Shown: piece by piece, positions 1 through 8,724 of the stretch
Layout of the letters: each line of letters begins with the position of its first letter
Position numbering within the stretch: the first letter of the stretch is position 1
DNA from: Gluconacetobacter entanii
GTDB taxonomy: Bacteria > Pseudomonadota > Alphaproteobacteria > Acetobacterales > Acetobacteraceae
Length of the DNA stretch: 64,000 nt
Direction of reading: 5' to 3'
Assembly: GCF_003206495.1 (NCBI RefSeq)
Contig: NZ_NKUF01000001.1
Span: 1-64,000, forward strand
Position numbers and translations under genes: made by a program
Notes under the pieces: model-generated
What the model was told of the DNA's origin: nothing
Seen by the model: only the letters and a program-made list of their open reading frames with translations
Databases searched by the model: none

Positions 1-88
1 GATCCCATCCCGAACTCGGCCGTGAAAAACCCCAGCGCCCATGATACTGTGCCTCAAGGCACGGGAAAGTCGGTCGCCGCCAGATCTT
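1..88 (+). rRNA. rrf: 5S ribosomal RNA, 3' part (5' end outside window)
   Basis: The first ~88 bases match the 3' three-quarters of a bacterial 5S rRNA: the CCCATCCCGAACTCGG loop region, then the GATACTGTGCC and GGGAAAGT stretches, ending in GCCGCCAGA, which would pair with the missing 5' strand. The 5' ~30 bases lie before the window. An intrinsic terminator follows about 20 bases later, so this is the distal end of a plus-strand rRNA operon. The exact 3' end is uncertain by a few bases. Confidence 0.93.
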
Positions 89-105
89 CCAGTCAGTCCT
101 TTCCT

Positions 106-141
106 AAACCCCCTCCTGTTTCCAACAGGAGGGGGTTTTTT
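106..141 (+). terminator. Intrinsic terminator of the rRNA operon
   Basis: A near-perfect hairpin of about 14 bp (AACCCCCTCCTGTT paired with AACAGGAGGGGGTT, loop TCC) runs into six consecutive T residues, directly downstream of the 5S rRNA. This is a textbook Rho-independent terminator. The convergent MFS gene ends at 169, so it may also slow transcription from that side. Confidence 0.93.
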
Positions 142-168
142 GTTCTGCAGATACAGTAATGGGTGGGA

Positions 169-1338
169 TCAGCGTCGGCGTGTGGCCATGTGCAACGTGA
201 GCAGGAAGGCAAGCGTGGCGCAGATCCCACCCACCAGAAAGACCGAGGCATATCCGGTGCGATCCGCCAGCAGGCCGGTCAGTGGTCCTGTCGCGCCATA
301 GGCCAGGTCCTGAAAAGCGGCAAATCCGCCGAGTGCGGTCCCACGCAGATGTGGCGGCATGATGCGTACGACCTCCACGCCCAATGCCGGATAGACCATC
401 GAGCATCCCATTCCTGTCAGCACCGCCCCGACCAGCGCCAGCGTAGGAGAGGGTGCACACCACAGGAGATATTGTCCCGTTGCCTCCACCATCAGGGAGG
501 CCAGCGCAACACGTACGCCCCCGACCCGGTCCGGCAGGTGCCCGCACAACAGACGGACAGCAACGAATGCTCCGCCGAAACAGGTGAGCCCCAGGCCTGC
601 ATGGGGCCAGTTACGGTGCATGAAATAGAGTGAGATGAACGTCCCCAGTGCGGCAAAGCCAACGCCCTGCAACCCCAATGCACAGCCGGGTTGCCAGATC
701 CGGCCCAGTATGTGCCAGAATGGTTCGCGCCGTCCGTCATGTATGGGTGACGGCATGATGTCCTGTGACAGCAGCAATCCTGCGGCAGGCAGAATGGCAC
801 AGGTCAGCATGACCCCGCCAAATCCCGCCAGGTGAAAGATCGCAAGCCCCAGCGGTGCCCCCACGGCAAAGGCGCCATACATGGCCATTCCGGTCCATGC
901 CATGACCTTTCCCGCGCGGGCATGTCCCATCAGGCCAATGCCCCAGCCAAGCATGCCGACCACGGTCAGGCTTTCCCCCACACCCAGCACCAGTCGCCCG
1001 GCCACCAGGACGAGATAGCGTAGTGGATAAGGCAATATGGGCAGGCTTGCCCCCGCGCAGATCAGGCCGGCAAGGATATAGCCCGCAAGGCCCAACCGCA
1101 TGCAGGTGCGTCCGCCGCGCCCGTCTGCCAACTGTCCGGCATGGTTCCGGCTGATGATGGTGGAGGCAAAGGCAATTCCCACTGCCAGCCCTGCCAGCAT
1201 GTTGCCGTATCCCGGCCATTGCGTGACGTACACCGGAATGACCGGCAATGATAACGCAACCGCCAGATATCCCAGGAACAGTGCTGCCGTCAGGCGCATC
1301 AGCACGCGGGAACGGTCATCGGGAGGGGAGATATCCAT
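169..1338 (-). CDS. MFS transporter (YhhS/YfcJ-like efflux protein)
   Basis: Hydrophobic protein of 389 residues with about 12 predicted membrane spans, the size of a Major Facilitator Superfamily exporter. The loop after span 2 carries SRNHAGQLADGRGGR, matching the MFS motif A (R-x-x-G-x-x-A-D-x-x-G-R) and resembling the SRPLAG loop of the YhhS/YfcJ group. A C-terminal copy of the motif is seen as CGHLPDRVGG. The ATG at 1338 is chosen because a GGCAGG ribosome-binding site lies about 6 nt upstream; a TTG 21 nt earlier is possible. It is convergent with the rRNA operon. Substrate unknown. Confidence 0.85.
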   Translation of the reverse strand: MDISPPDDRSRVLMRLTAALFLGYLAVALSLPVIPVYVTQWPGYGNMLAGLAVGIAFASTIISRNHAGQLADGRGGRTCMRLGLAGYILAGLICAGASLPILPYPLRYLVLVAGRLVLGVGESLTVVGMLGWGIGLMGHARAGKVMAWTGMAMYGAFAVGAPLGLAIFHLAGFGGVMLTCAILPAAGLLLSQDIMPSPIHDGRREPFWHILGRIWQPGCALGLQGVGFAALGTFISLYFMHRNWPHAGLGLTCFGGAFVAVRLLCGHLPDRVGGVRVALASLMVEATGQYLLWCAPSPTLALVGAVLTGMGCSMVYPALGVEVVRIMPPHLRGTALGGFAAFQDLAYGATGPLTGLLADRTGYASVFLVGGICATLAFLLTLHMATRRR

Positions 1339-2403
1339 AATGTGCCTGCCGTCGTGCAAGGGAAGAGGAAAGACCGGATAAATTCATCGGATGTTTTTAA
1401 GGCATTTCGGGATATCGGCAAACCATGCCACGTATCTGTGATGGAAAGGCCCTGATCCCATCAACATGAATCAGGTGACTGCTTTACCTGACGACATCCG
1501 ATACAAAGCCAGTCCTATGGGGATGGAAAATAATCTTTTTGCCAAGACCTGCTGCGATCAATGCATGACTGGCAGGGGAGATGCCCGGTACGATCGATTT
1601 GTTGTTCCGGATACGTCATATGAGCGAATGAAGCCATTTTACAAACGATATTCGTAACGTTATCGAGGGCATGTTTGTAAAACTGAAAGGATCATTGGCG
1701 GATGGATATGATCCATGATGCTGTCCGTATCAAAACTCCTGACAGGCTTGGTGAGACTGCTATATTGCATGTAAATAGCAACAGACAGAATGACGATGAG
1801 AGTTTTCTGCTGATTTTATCGTCAATTTTTTAAATCTGTTCGCGCTTGTGAGCCAAATAGAAAATGTTCAGTCACATAAGCCGATCTTGTGAAAAACTTG
1901 CTGTGGCATGTACAAGAGACATCTGCCGAGGTGTGTTGTCAGTGTACGGATCCCGACAAACGGGCACTTCCTTGAAAACGGGTTCTTCTGCTCAGCATGC
2001 AGATAGCCTGTAACGCAATGATTGGTTATGGGCGTGTCTGGGACAAAGACATCCCCCATGGAAAGCGAGGGCCGGGAAACGAACCGGGCAAGATGCACGA
2101 CAATATGGTTTCTGATGGAAAATTACACGGATCATCAAAAACTTATAATTAAAAGAAATATTCCAATCCCGGATACGAAGTAAAATATAATAACACTAAA
2201 AAAACATTTATGATCATCTATGATGAAATCGCGGAAAAAAGAATGCGCTTTCCTGTCTCCTCATCTCAATGACGTTCTATTGCATGTATTTTTTAAATAA
2301 ATAAGCTGCACATATTATCTTTTTATGCTGGCAAAAAGGTTGCGCGACTTCGCCGAAGGTGATGCTCTCGAGACATCAATATCTCGAAACATCAGGACGA
2401 GGC
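1339..2403. other. Long intergenic region, AT-rich in its second half
   Basis: About 1.06 kb separates two divergent genes. I see no convincing coding sequence: short open frames at 1466-1657 (+) and 1868-2098 (-) lack ribosome-binding sites and recognisable sequence. From about 2110 to 2345 the sequence becomes clearly AT-rich compared with the rest of the window, with a TATAAT hexamer near 2145 that could be a -10 element for the decarboxylase gene, though no convincing -35 sits at the right distance. It probably holds promoters for both flanking genes. Confidence 0.5.
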
Positions 2404-4107
2404 ATGAAGATGACAACGCGTAAATCGGTGGGAACCTACCTGATCGAACGTCTCATGGCGCTGGGGGTTCGGCGGATCTATGGGGTGCCGGGTGATTACA
2501 ACCTTGAATTCCTCGAACTGATTGAACGGACTGAGGGTATTTCCTTTGTCGGGAACTGCAACGAACTCAATGCGGCCTATGCCGCTGATGGTGATGCGCG
2601 CCTGTCGGGCCTGTCGGCGGTCCTGACCACCTATGGCGTGGGGGACCTCAGCGCCCTGTCCGCCATCGCGGGGGCCTATGCCGAAGGTGTGCCGGTCATC
2701 ATGATCTCCGGCGTGCCGCCCTTGCATGCGATCACGCAGCGCGCGCTTCTGCATCATACGCTGGCCGACGGCAATTATGAAAATGTCATGAACTGCTATA
2801 GCCAGTTCACCGTCGCGCAGGCGCGGCTGCTGCCGCAGGATGCGGCGGGCGAGATCGACCGTGTGCTCGGTGCCGCATGGCGGGAGAAGCGTCCGGTCTA
2901 TCTGCAACTGCCATCCGATACCTGCTGTGTGTCGGTGCAGGTTCCCGCCACGCAGGACGTGCCCGCACCGTGCGGCAGCGATCCGGTGCAACTGCAGGCC
3001 GCCGTTGCGAACATCATGGAGCGTCTGGCGCATGCGACAAGGCCCGTGCTGCTGCTTGATGCCCTTGTAAGGCGTTTTGACCTGCATGAACGGGTGGGAA
3101 AGCTTTCGCGGATGCTTGATATCCCGTTTGCAACCCTTCCGACGGGCAAGGGGGCATTATGTGAAACAGACCCGAATTATCAGGGGATCTACAGCGGCAA
3201 GGCCTCGGCCCCGGCATTGTATGAACGGGTCAGGACGGCTGACTGCGTGATCGGGCTTGGGGTCAGGTTTGTGGATGCGACCTCGGGCTATTTCTCATAT
3301 GCCTTTGATCCTGCCGCATTCATCAATATCCAGGATTTTGACACGCGCTGCGGTGGGGATGTGTTCATGGGGGTGGCGGCAGCGGATCTGCTTGATGCCA
3401 TCCTTGCGCAGGTCAGTGAACGCAGCGCGGCGCAGCAGGCGCCCACCCCCGCGGCCCCGCAGCCTGTGACGCCGCCACGGCACGCCACGGACACGCAGGA
3501 CGCCGCGAACTGGGGACAGCCCGCATTCTGGGCACGTATCCAGACATTCCTGCGGCAGGGGGATGTCGTGCTGGCGGATAACGGCACGTCGCTGGTGGCG
3601 CTGACGCATATGCGCCTGCCCGCGCAGTGCCATTTCGTATCCCAGCCCATATGGGCGGCAATCGGCTATACGCTGCCGGCCCTGCTGGGGTCGCTCAATG
3701 CCGGGCCCAAGCGGCGTCACCTGCTGTTTATCGGGGATGGATCGTTCCAGATGACCGCGCAGGAACTGTCGGGCGTACTGCGCGCGCGGCACAAGCCGGT
3801 GATCTTCCTGCTCAATAACCGTGGCTATACCATTGAACGCATGATCCTTGGGGAAACGGCGGCCTATAATGACATCGCCAACTGGGACTATGCCGCGCTG
3901 CCTGGTGCGATGGGACCGTCCGATGCGGCCGTGTGCCTGCGGGTTAACAGCATGGCCGAACTCGAGGAGGCGCTGAAACAGGCCGAGGACCCGCAGCGCC
4001 TGGTGTTCATCGAGCTTGGATTCGCGCCAATGGATGGTCCGACGGGAATCACCACCTTTGGCGGCGTGGTGCGCCATTATGATTACGGCGCGTTTGGCGA
4101 GGGCTGA
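2404..4107 (+). CDS. Thiamine-diphosphate alpha-keto acid decarboxylase (indolepyruvate/pyruvate decarboxylase family)
   Basis: A 567-residue ThDP enzyme that would decarboxylate a 2-keto acid to an aldehyde. Visible catalytic features: Asp31 in YGVPGDYN, the cofactor-activating Glu54 in CNELNAAYA, the His117-His118 pair in ALLHHTL, the metal/diphosphate motif GDGS with Asp445, and Glu478 in NNRGYTIE. The YGVPGDYNLEFLE start resembles indolepyruvate and branched-chain keto acid decarboxylases more than the classical acetic-acid-bacterial Pdc. Position 64 is Asp (GDAR) where the family normally has Tyr (GYAR). Start at 2404 follows an AGGACGAGG ribosome-binding site; an upstream in-frame ATG (2359) lacks one. 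Substrate preference cannot be read from sequence. Confidence 0.87.
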   Translation: MKMTTRKSVGTYLIERLMALGVRRIYGVPGDYNLEFLELIERTEGISFVGNCNELNAAYAADGDARLSGLSAVLTTYGVGDLSALSAIAGAYAEGVPVIMISGVPPLHAITQRALLHHTLADGNYENVMNCYSQFTVAQARLLPQDAAGEIDRVLGAAWREKRPVYLQLPSDTCCVSVQVPATQDVPAPCGSDPVQLQAAVANIMERLAHATRPVLLLDALVRRFDLHERVGKLSRMLDIPFATLPTGKGALCETDPNYQGIYSGKASAPALYERVRTADCVIGLGVRFVDATSGYFSYAFDPAAFINIQDFDTRCGGDVFMGVAAADLLDAILAQVSERSAAQQAPTPAAPQPVTPPRHATDTQDAANWGQPAFWARIQTFLRQGDVVLADNGTSLVALTHMRLPAQCHFVSQPIWAAIGYTLPALLGSLNAGPKRRHLLFIGDGSFQMTAQELSGVLRARHKPVIFLLNNRGYTIERMILGETAAYNDIANWDYAALPGAMGPSDAAVCLRVNSMAELEEALKQAEDPQRLVFIELGFAPMDGPTGITTFGGVVRHYDYGAFGEG

Positions 4108-4570
4108 TTTTCCCGCCGATATGTCACGGCAGGGGGCGATTTTGCATTGCGCTTCCTGCCGATCCGGCTATCCTATTGAAAAGCACGACAATCTGGTTTG
4201 CCTGCACAATTTTGCATCGCACGGCATTCCTGATGCAAAAATCAGCATCCCCCACATTCCAAAAATCATCACGAAAACGTGATCACAGTGATTAAAAAAT
4301 AGGCTGTTCGCCCGTTTTTTGTGCATCGGATTGGGGCGGCAGGATCATTTGCGCATGGCCTGCCGTTATTTTCGTCACAAATATTCAAATGGTATTTTGA
4401 CCCGACCGGATGTGGCATGGCGCAGTGTTTGTTTTGTGGTCAAATAATAATGACGATTTCCTTATGAAAATGTCATGAAAATAGTTCCCGATTATTTCCC
4501 GTTGCGGTGCGCCGGTGTTTCGTGTTTTTACCGCGTCACTCGAAGCCGAGAAATTGAAGGACAAAAAGAA
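4108..4570. other. Intergenic region between decarboxylase and small ORF
   Basis: About 460 bp without a supportable gene. A 6-bp stem with an AAAA loop (ATCACG/CGTGAT, 4268-4283) lies 160 bp after the decarboxylase stop and is followed by an A-rich run, so at most a weak terminator. The stretch from 4370 to 4570 is AT-rich and probably contains the promoter of the small gene at 4571. Confidence 0.4.
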
Positions 4571-4702
4571 ATGCTGATCCAGAACCTGAGCGCCCTGCTT
4601 GCCAACTCCGTCCATGCCATGTCTTCGCTGACCATGGTGTCTTTCCTGCCGATGATCGCGGCACTGATGATTGCGACCCTGGTTTCCGACCGCGTTGCAT
4701 AA
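4571..4702 (+). CDS. Small hydrophobic protein, 43 residues, unknown function
   Basis: A 43-codon frame starting at an ATG preceded by a purine-rich GAAGGACAAAAAGAA stretch. The product has an N-terminal segment (MLIQNLSALLANSVHAMSS) and a single hydrophobic segment around residues 20-38, ending in SDRVA, consistent with a one-span membrane microprotein. It has its own AT-rich upstream region and a hairpin immediately after the stop, which argues for a real transcription unit. I recognise no family. Short length is the main reason for caution. Confidence 0.5.
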   Translation: MLIQNLSALLANSVHAMSSLTMVSFLPMIAALMIATLVSDRVA

Positions 4703-4746
4703 GGCGGGGGTTTCTACCCCCACCTTGACCCTGTCCTCTTTTTTAC
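4703..4746 (+). terminator. Hairpin plus delayed T-tract after the small ORF
   Basis: GGGGG and CCCCC pair around a TTTCTA loop, with further GG/CC pairs outside a mismatch, directly after the TAA at 4700-4702. A run of T residues follows only about 15 nt later, so it is an imperfect intrinsic terminator. Confidence 0.4.
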
Positions 4747-5158
4747 CGGGCAGGTTTCCTGCAGTGGTTCCGATATGATGGCCAATGCCGCGGAAAATCC
4801 CGGCAGACATGATATCCCGCTGTAGTTCGCGATCGGGAGATGCCCGCAGGTTCCATAATGGACCTGATGGGAAGAAGATCGCGCTTCCGGCAATCTGGCA
4901 TGTCATGATGCCAGTATTGACCGGGTATGATGACCATGAAGACATCATGAACAGAACTGTCACGCAGGGCAGGTCATCCGGACCGTTTCCCCCGATTGCC
5001 TGACAGAAGAGATCGCACGATGCCCGGCCATGCCGGGTCGGCGCATACAGGCCCAGCGCCTGTCCACACACCACCATGCCAGTCATCAGGATGTTTTGGG
5101 TGAAGCTTTTTTCAAAAAGCCAGCATCCGGAAATCCGTCCTGTCTCAAACCACCCCGA
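4747..5158. other. Intergenic region with a truncated dispersed repeat
   Basis: About 410 bp between the small ORF and the 3' end of the DUF4870-like gene. The open frames on both strands have no ribosome-binding sites or recognisable motifs and I do not call them. The only structure seen is the partial repeat at 5092-5121. Confidence 0.4.
5092..5121 (+). repeat. Dispersed double-hairpin element, truncated copy
   Basis: Carries the left end and first hairpin of the element (TTTTGGGTGAAGC, then T-run, TCAAAAAGC) but loses similarity just where the second arm and second hairpin should begin. It lies just downstream of the 3' end of the minus-strand gene at 5159. Confidence 0.7.
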
Positions 5159-5563
5159 TCAACTGATGGGCAGGTTCCGGTTGAGCGCACTCATGCCGCG
5201 GATGATGCTGTAGATTGTCCATGCGGCCCACCACAGCATCAGCAGCGCCGGGAAAGCCAGCAGGATGATCCCGGCCCCGCCCGTCAGTGCGGCGATCGCG
5301 ATGCTGCACAGGTACAGGACCAGTCCTGCAATGGCGTAAAGCAGGCCCTTGAGGAAAAGGGTGATCTGGAACTGAAAGTGCGAGGTATAGGGTTGGGTCG
5401 AACTGTCCCTGTTGATGTAGGCCAGTATGATTCCCATGGCGCTGGTGCCGGGGATGAAAAACCCGATCAGGTAGAGAATATAGATAATATTGACCATGGA
5501 ATTTCCGCTGCTCCCGGTGGGGGAGGGAGGGGAGGCCATGCTGTCATGAGGACTGAATTCCAT
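5159..5563 (-). CDS. DUF4870-like integral membrane protein
   Basis: A 134-residue protein with an N-terminal polar segment, then three or four hydrophobic segments: IIYILYLIGFFIPGTSAMG, a phenylalanine/leucine-rich span near residue 75, an Ala/Leu/Ile-rich span, and LLAFPALLMLWWAAWTIYSI. The pattern of an early span followed by AYINRD and a C-terminal WTIYSIIRGM resembles the DUF4870/TMEM128-like small membrane family. No biochemical role is known to me. Start chosen at MEFSPHD with GAAAAGG upstream; the longer frame upstream is not membrane-like. Confidence 0.65.
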   Translation of the reverse strand: MEFSPHDSMASPPSPTGSSGNSMVNIIYILYLIGFFIPGTSAMGIILAYINRDSSTQPYTSHFQFQITLFLKGLLYAIAGLVLYLCSIAIAALTGGAGIILLAFPALLMLWWAAWTIYSIIRGMSALNRNLPIS

Positions 5564-5960
5564 GATGTGCCTTTTCTGCTGCCGTATCTGCTGGGGCGCG
5601 TCTGACGGTGAGTGACGGGCGTATGTCATCGTAGCATCCTGCTGCCGCGATGTGGTTGGAAGATGACATGGAGCCGGCCCGGTACGATGTGTAACCCTGC
5701 ATGCCTGCGTGCAGCCTGCTGTTCCTGTCGTACTGCGTTTTGATATTATCGCAAATAACAGGATTACGTTCCGTATGGAATGCGCTGTCCCTGTTGGACT
5801 GGCGCGGATGCGACGGCATGTGCGGCGGATTTTGTCGAAATGTGGCGACGGGCCATCCCGGTGGGGAGGGGGCTTGCCTCCATCGGGGACGTGGGTGTAT
5901 CGCCGATGCAAAGACGACCGTAAAACCGGTCATTACTATACTTCCATACAGAGCAGATAC
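5564..5960. promoter_or_regulatory. Divergent promoter region with small palindrome before the MFS gene
   Basis: About 400 bp between two divergent genes, without a credible gene. Just upstream of the start at 5961 lies the inverted repeat GACCG-TAAAAC-CGGTC (5916-5931), directly followed by TATACT at 5937-5942, a plausible -10 hexamer. No clear -35 is present. The palindrome could be an operator, but the arms are only 5 bp. Confidence 0.35.
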
Positions 5961-7187
5961 ATGACCGAAACACCGACCGTCCAGCGTGCCGGGACGTCCG
6001 AGTCCTGGCGTGCGTCCATACATCCCGCATGGATCTTCTTCATTCTGGCGATGGGGGGATTTGCCATCGGCACCGCCGAATTCGCGGCGATGAGCCTTGT
6101 GCCGATGATTTCGCACGACATGCATGTGACCGTGCCGCAGGCGGGGCACGCGATCATCGCCTATGCGGTGGGGGTGTGCGTCGGCGCGCCGCTGATTGCC
6201 CTGATCGGGGCGAAGGCCAGCCGCAAGCTGATGCTGATCGGCATGACCGCGCTTTATGTGCTGGGCAGCGCGCTGACCGCGGTCGCGCCATCGTTTTCGT
6301 GGCTGCTGCTGTTCCGTTTCATCAGCGGCCTGCCCCATGGGGCCTATTTCGGCACGGCGGGCATTGTCGCAGCCTCCCTCGTGCCTGAACGCCAGCGCAC
6401 GCAGGCGGTCGCGCGCGTGGTGCTGGGCCTGACGATCGCGACCATCGCGGGCGTGCCGCTGGCCAATGGGCTGGGGCTGCTGCTGGGATGGCGCTGGGCC
6501 TTCGTGCTGATTGCAGGCCTGGCCTTTGCCACCATGATGCTGGTGGTCGTGTTCGTGCCTGCCGATCCGGCGCGTCCCGACGCCAATGCCCTGACCGAAC
6601 TGCGCGCCATGCGCAGCCGCCAGGTCTGGCTGACGCTGGGGATCGGGGTCATCGGGTTTGGCGGTATTTTCTGCGTCTATACCTATCTTGCCTCCATCTT
6701 GCAGGAGGTGACGCATGCGCAGCCGATCATGGTGCCGGTCATGCTTGCGGTCTTTGGCGTGGGCATGACGGTGGGCACGATGGCGTGCGCCTGGGCGGCG
6801 GACCGCAAGATGATGCCGACCATTGGCGGTACGCTGCTGGTCAATGCGGCGGCGCTGGCCGGGTTTCCGGGATCAATTCACAGTGTATGGGGCATGATGC
6901 CCATCGTGTTCATGATCGGCTGTGGCGGGGGGCTGGGCACCGTGATCCAGTCGCGGCTGCTCAGTGTCGCGGTCAATGCGCAGGCCCTTGCCGCCGCCAT
7001 GAACCAGAGCGCCTTCAACCTTGCCAACGCCATTGGCCCATGGCTTGGCGGCCTTGCGATCTCGGCAGGCTGGGGCTGGGGTTCGGTCGGCTGGGTCGGG
7101 TGCGCGTTGGCGATGGGCGGATTTACGATGTGGATGCTCTCGCTCAGTGACGAGCGCGCGGCCGCCCGGCGCAGGGCTGGTGGCTAG
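5961..7187 (+). CDS. MFS transporter, DHA1 family (AraJ/NepI-like)
   Basis: A 408-residue, 12-span MFS protein. The first span FFILAMGGFAIGTAEFAAMS followed by LVPMIS is the signature of the drug:H+ antiporter-1 subgroup containing AraJ, YdhP and NepI; motif A appears as LIGAKASRKLML. The ATG at 5961 is preceded by GAGCAGATAC and gives the usual length; an open frame reaching back to 5709 encodes non-membrane-like sequence. Likely a proton-driven exporter of a sugar, nucleoside or drug. Substrate cannot be assigned. Confidence 0.85.
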   Translation: MTETPTVQRAGTSESWRASIHPAWIFFILAMGGFAIGTAEFAAMSLVPMISHDMHVTVPQAGHAIIAYAVGVCVGAPLIALIGAKASRKLMLIGMTALYVLGSALTAVAPSFSWLLLFRFISGLPHGAYFGTAGIVAASLVPERQRTQAVARVVLGLTIATIAGVPLANGLGLLLGWRWAFVLIAGLAFATMMLVVVFVPADPARPDANALTELRAMRSRQVWLTLGIGVIGFGGIFCVYTYLASILQEVTHAQPIMVPVMLAVFGVGMTVGTMACAWAADRKMMPTIGGTLLVNAAALAGFPGSIHSVWGMMPIVFMIGCGGGLGTVIQSRLLSVAVNAQALAAAMNQSAFNLANAIGPWLGGLAISAGWGWGSVGWVGCALAMGGFTMWMLSLSDERAAARRRAGG

Positions 7188-7232
7188 GCTACGGTATTGA
7201 ATGGTCAAGCCCCGGGCCTGTAACCTTGGGGC

Positions 7233-8498
7233 ATGACATCTTTTTTTCCTGATGGGGTGATGCTGCCGCCTTTGCTGGGCGATCTCTTTCCCCCTTATGT
7301 CCTTCCACGCGCGGATGCGCCGCTGCTTTTGCGGGTGCAGGAAATACTCGACGCCGATATCGCCCCGCATGCGGCCGACCATGACCGTAACGGGCGGTAT
7401 CCGGTCCATGCCGTCTCGCTGCTGAAACAGGCGGGGCTGCTGCTGCTGCCGGTGCCGCGCGCCTATGGCGGGATGGGGGCGACGCAGGCCCTCTCGCTGG
7501 AGGTCATGGTCAGGATCGCGGCGGCCGATCCCGCCGTCGCACAGATATATAAGGTGCATGACGACCTGGTGCGGGAGATATTTTCCTACGCCACCCCGGC
7601 CTTCTGCCATCACCTGGCCCAGCGCATCATGTCGGACCATGCGATCATCGGCATGGCGGTTGCGGAAAATGGCCGCACCGCCGACAGTTTCGTCCAGACG
7701 CTGGCCATTGCGCAGCCCGGCGGGCACTGGCTCCTGCGCGGGCGCAAGATCTATGCCACGGGTGCGGCGGGGGCGGACCTGATCGCCATTACGTCCTTTG
7801 ACCCGCTTGCGGCACGGCGGTGCGATGACGTGCGTGCCGGCCTGCGTTTCGACCTTGTGCCACGTGGCGCGCCGGGATTGCGGGTCCTGCGTGACTGGGA
7901 CCGGATGGGCCAGCGCGCGACGGATTCGGGCACGGTTGTGCTGGACGATGTCCGGGTCAGTGCCGCAACCAACGCCCTTGCACCGCAAAGCCCCCTGCCG
8001 ATCCATACATCGCTGCGCCACCAGGCGGGATTCAGTGCCATCCTGGTCGGGATCGGCATCGGCGCGCTGCGTGCCGGGTGCGCCTTTGTCGCGCAGCACA
8101 GCCGTCCGTGGGGCGCCGCACAGGTCGAACGCGCGACGGATGATCCGTATGTGCGTCGCATGGTGGGGGAAATGGGGGCGGACCTGTCGGTGGCGTACTG
8201 CGCCGTGCGGCAGTGTGGCGACCTGCTGGACCTGTATGAACGCGGCGGCCTGTCGCGGGCCGCCCTGGCCATGCCCGTCAGCGCGGCGCGCTCTGTCGCG
8301 ACGCGCGCGGCATTGCGGGCAACATCGGACATCCTGGCCGCGACCGGTGCGCGCGGCACGGACGCCCTGCATGGCTTTGACCGTTACTGGCGCGATGCGC
8401 GCACCCTGTCGCTGCATGACCCGGTGGACTGGAAAAATGCGGAGATCGGGCGACATCTCCTGACGGGCTGGACGCCGGAACCCGGGCCGTACCAGTAA
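7233..8498 (+). CDS. Acyl-CoA dehydrogenase-like flavoprotein (DszC/SfnB type)
   Basis: A 421-residue protein with acyl-CoA dehydrogenase architecture: N-terminal helical domain with GLLLLPVPRAYGGMGATQ, central beta domain with an AVAENGRT stretch, GRKIYATGA and DWDRMGQRATDSGTVVLDDV, and C-terminal helical domain. GRKIYATGA and RMGQRATDSGT are typical of the DszC/SfnB branch, which uses reduced flavin and oxygen to oxidise sulfur compounds, rather than of classical fatty-acid dehydrogenases. No flavin reductase or sulfonate transporter is nearby, so the substrate is open. A 45-bp gap separates it from the MFS gene, so co-transcription is possible. Confidence 0.75.
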   Translation: MTSFFPDGVMLPPLLGDLFPPYVLPRADAPLLLRVQEILDADIAPHAADHDRNGRYPVHAVSLLKQAGLLLLPVPRAYGGMGATQALSLEVMVRIAAADPAVAQIYKVHDDLVREIFSYATPAFCHHLAQRIMSDHAIIGMAVAENGRTADSFVQTLAIAQPGGHWLLRGRKIYATGAAGADLIAITSFDPLAARRCDDVRAGLRFDLVPRGAPGLRVLRDWDRMGQRATDSGTVVLDDVRVSAATNALAPQSPLPIHTSLRHQAGFSAILVGIGIGALRAGCAFVAQHSRPWGAAQVERATDDPYVRRMVGEMGADLSVAYCAVRQCGDLLDLYERGGLSRAALAMPVSAARSVATRAALRATSDILAATGARGTDALHGFDRYWRDARTLSLHDPVDWKNAEIGRHLLTGWTPEPGPYQ

Positions 8499-8532
8499 GC
8501 CGGTGACGGAAAACTGCCATTGATGGAAAGGT

Positions 8533-8614
8533 AGAAGTTTTTGGTGAAGCTTTTTCCAAAAAGCTTCGAAAGACACTGCCTTTCTGAAAAAGGGCGGCAC
8601 CCAGAAATTTTTAT
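8533..8614 (+). repeat. Dispersed double-hairpin element, complete copy
   Basis: Outer arms GAAGTTTTTGG and CCAGAAATTTTTAT enclose two hairpins: GAAGCTTTTT/CCAAAAAGCTTC and a CTGCCTTTCTG/AAAAAGGGCGGC stem. It lies 35 bp after the acyl-CoA dehydrogenase-like gene and before anmK, in plus orientation. Confidence 0.88.
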
Positions 8615-8724
8615 CTGATGCATGTAACGTTTCCTCCTTGGGGGGAGGAGATGGCCTGTGGCCTGTCATTTCGAATATACAACCACGTCCTGCCGCCAGT
8701 ATGGCGGACATGGTGGAGAAAAGG

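Noticed and set aside
1466-1657. 63-codon plus-strand frame in the long intergenic region
   Set aside because: No ribosome-binding site, no recognisable sequence and atypical composition; could be a chance frame.
1868-2098. 76-codon minus-strand frame upstream of the decarboxylase
   Set aside because: No ribosome-binding site or motif, and it overlaps the AT-rich promoter-like region.
4385-5086. Long minus-strand frame over the small ORF and its terminator
   Set aside because: It covers the hairpin and intergenic sequence and its product resembles no protein family.
5709-5960. Upstream in-frame extension of the MFS gene
   Set aside because: The extra 84 residues are not membrane-like and lack family similarity; the ATG at 5961 gives the normal N-terminus.
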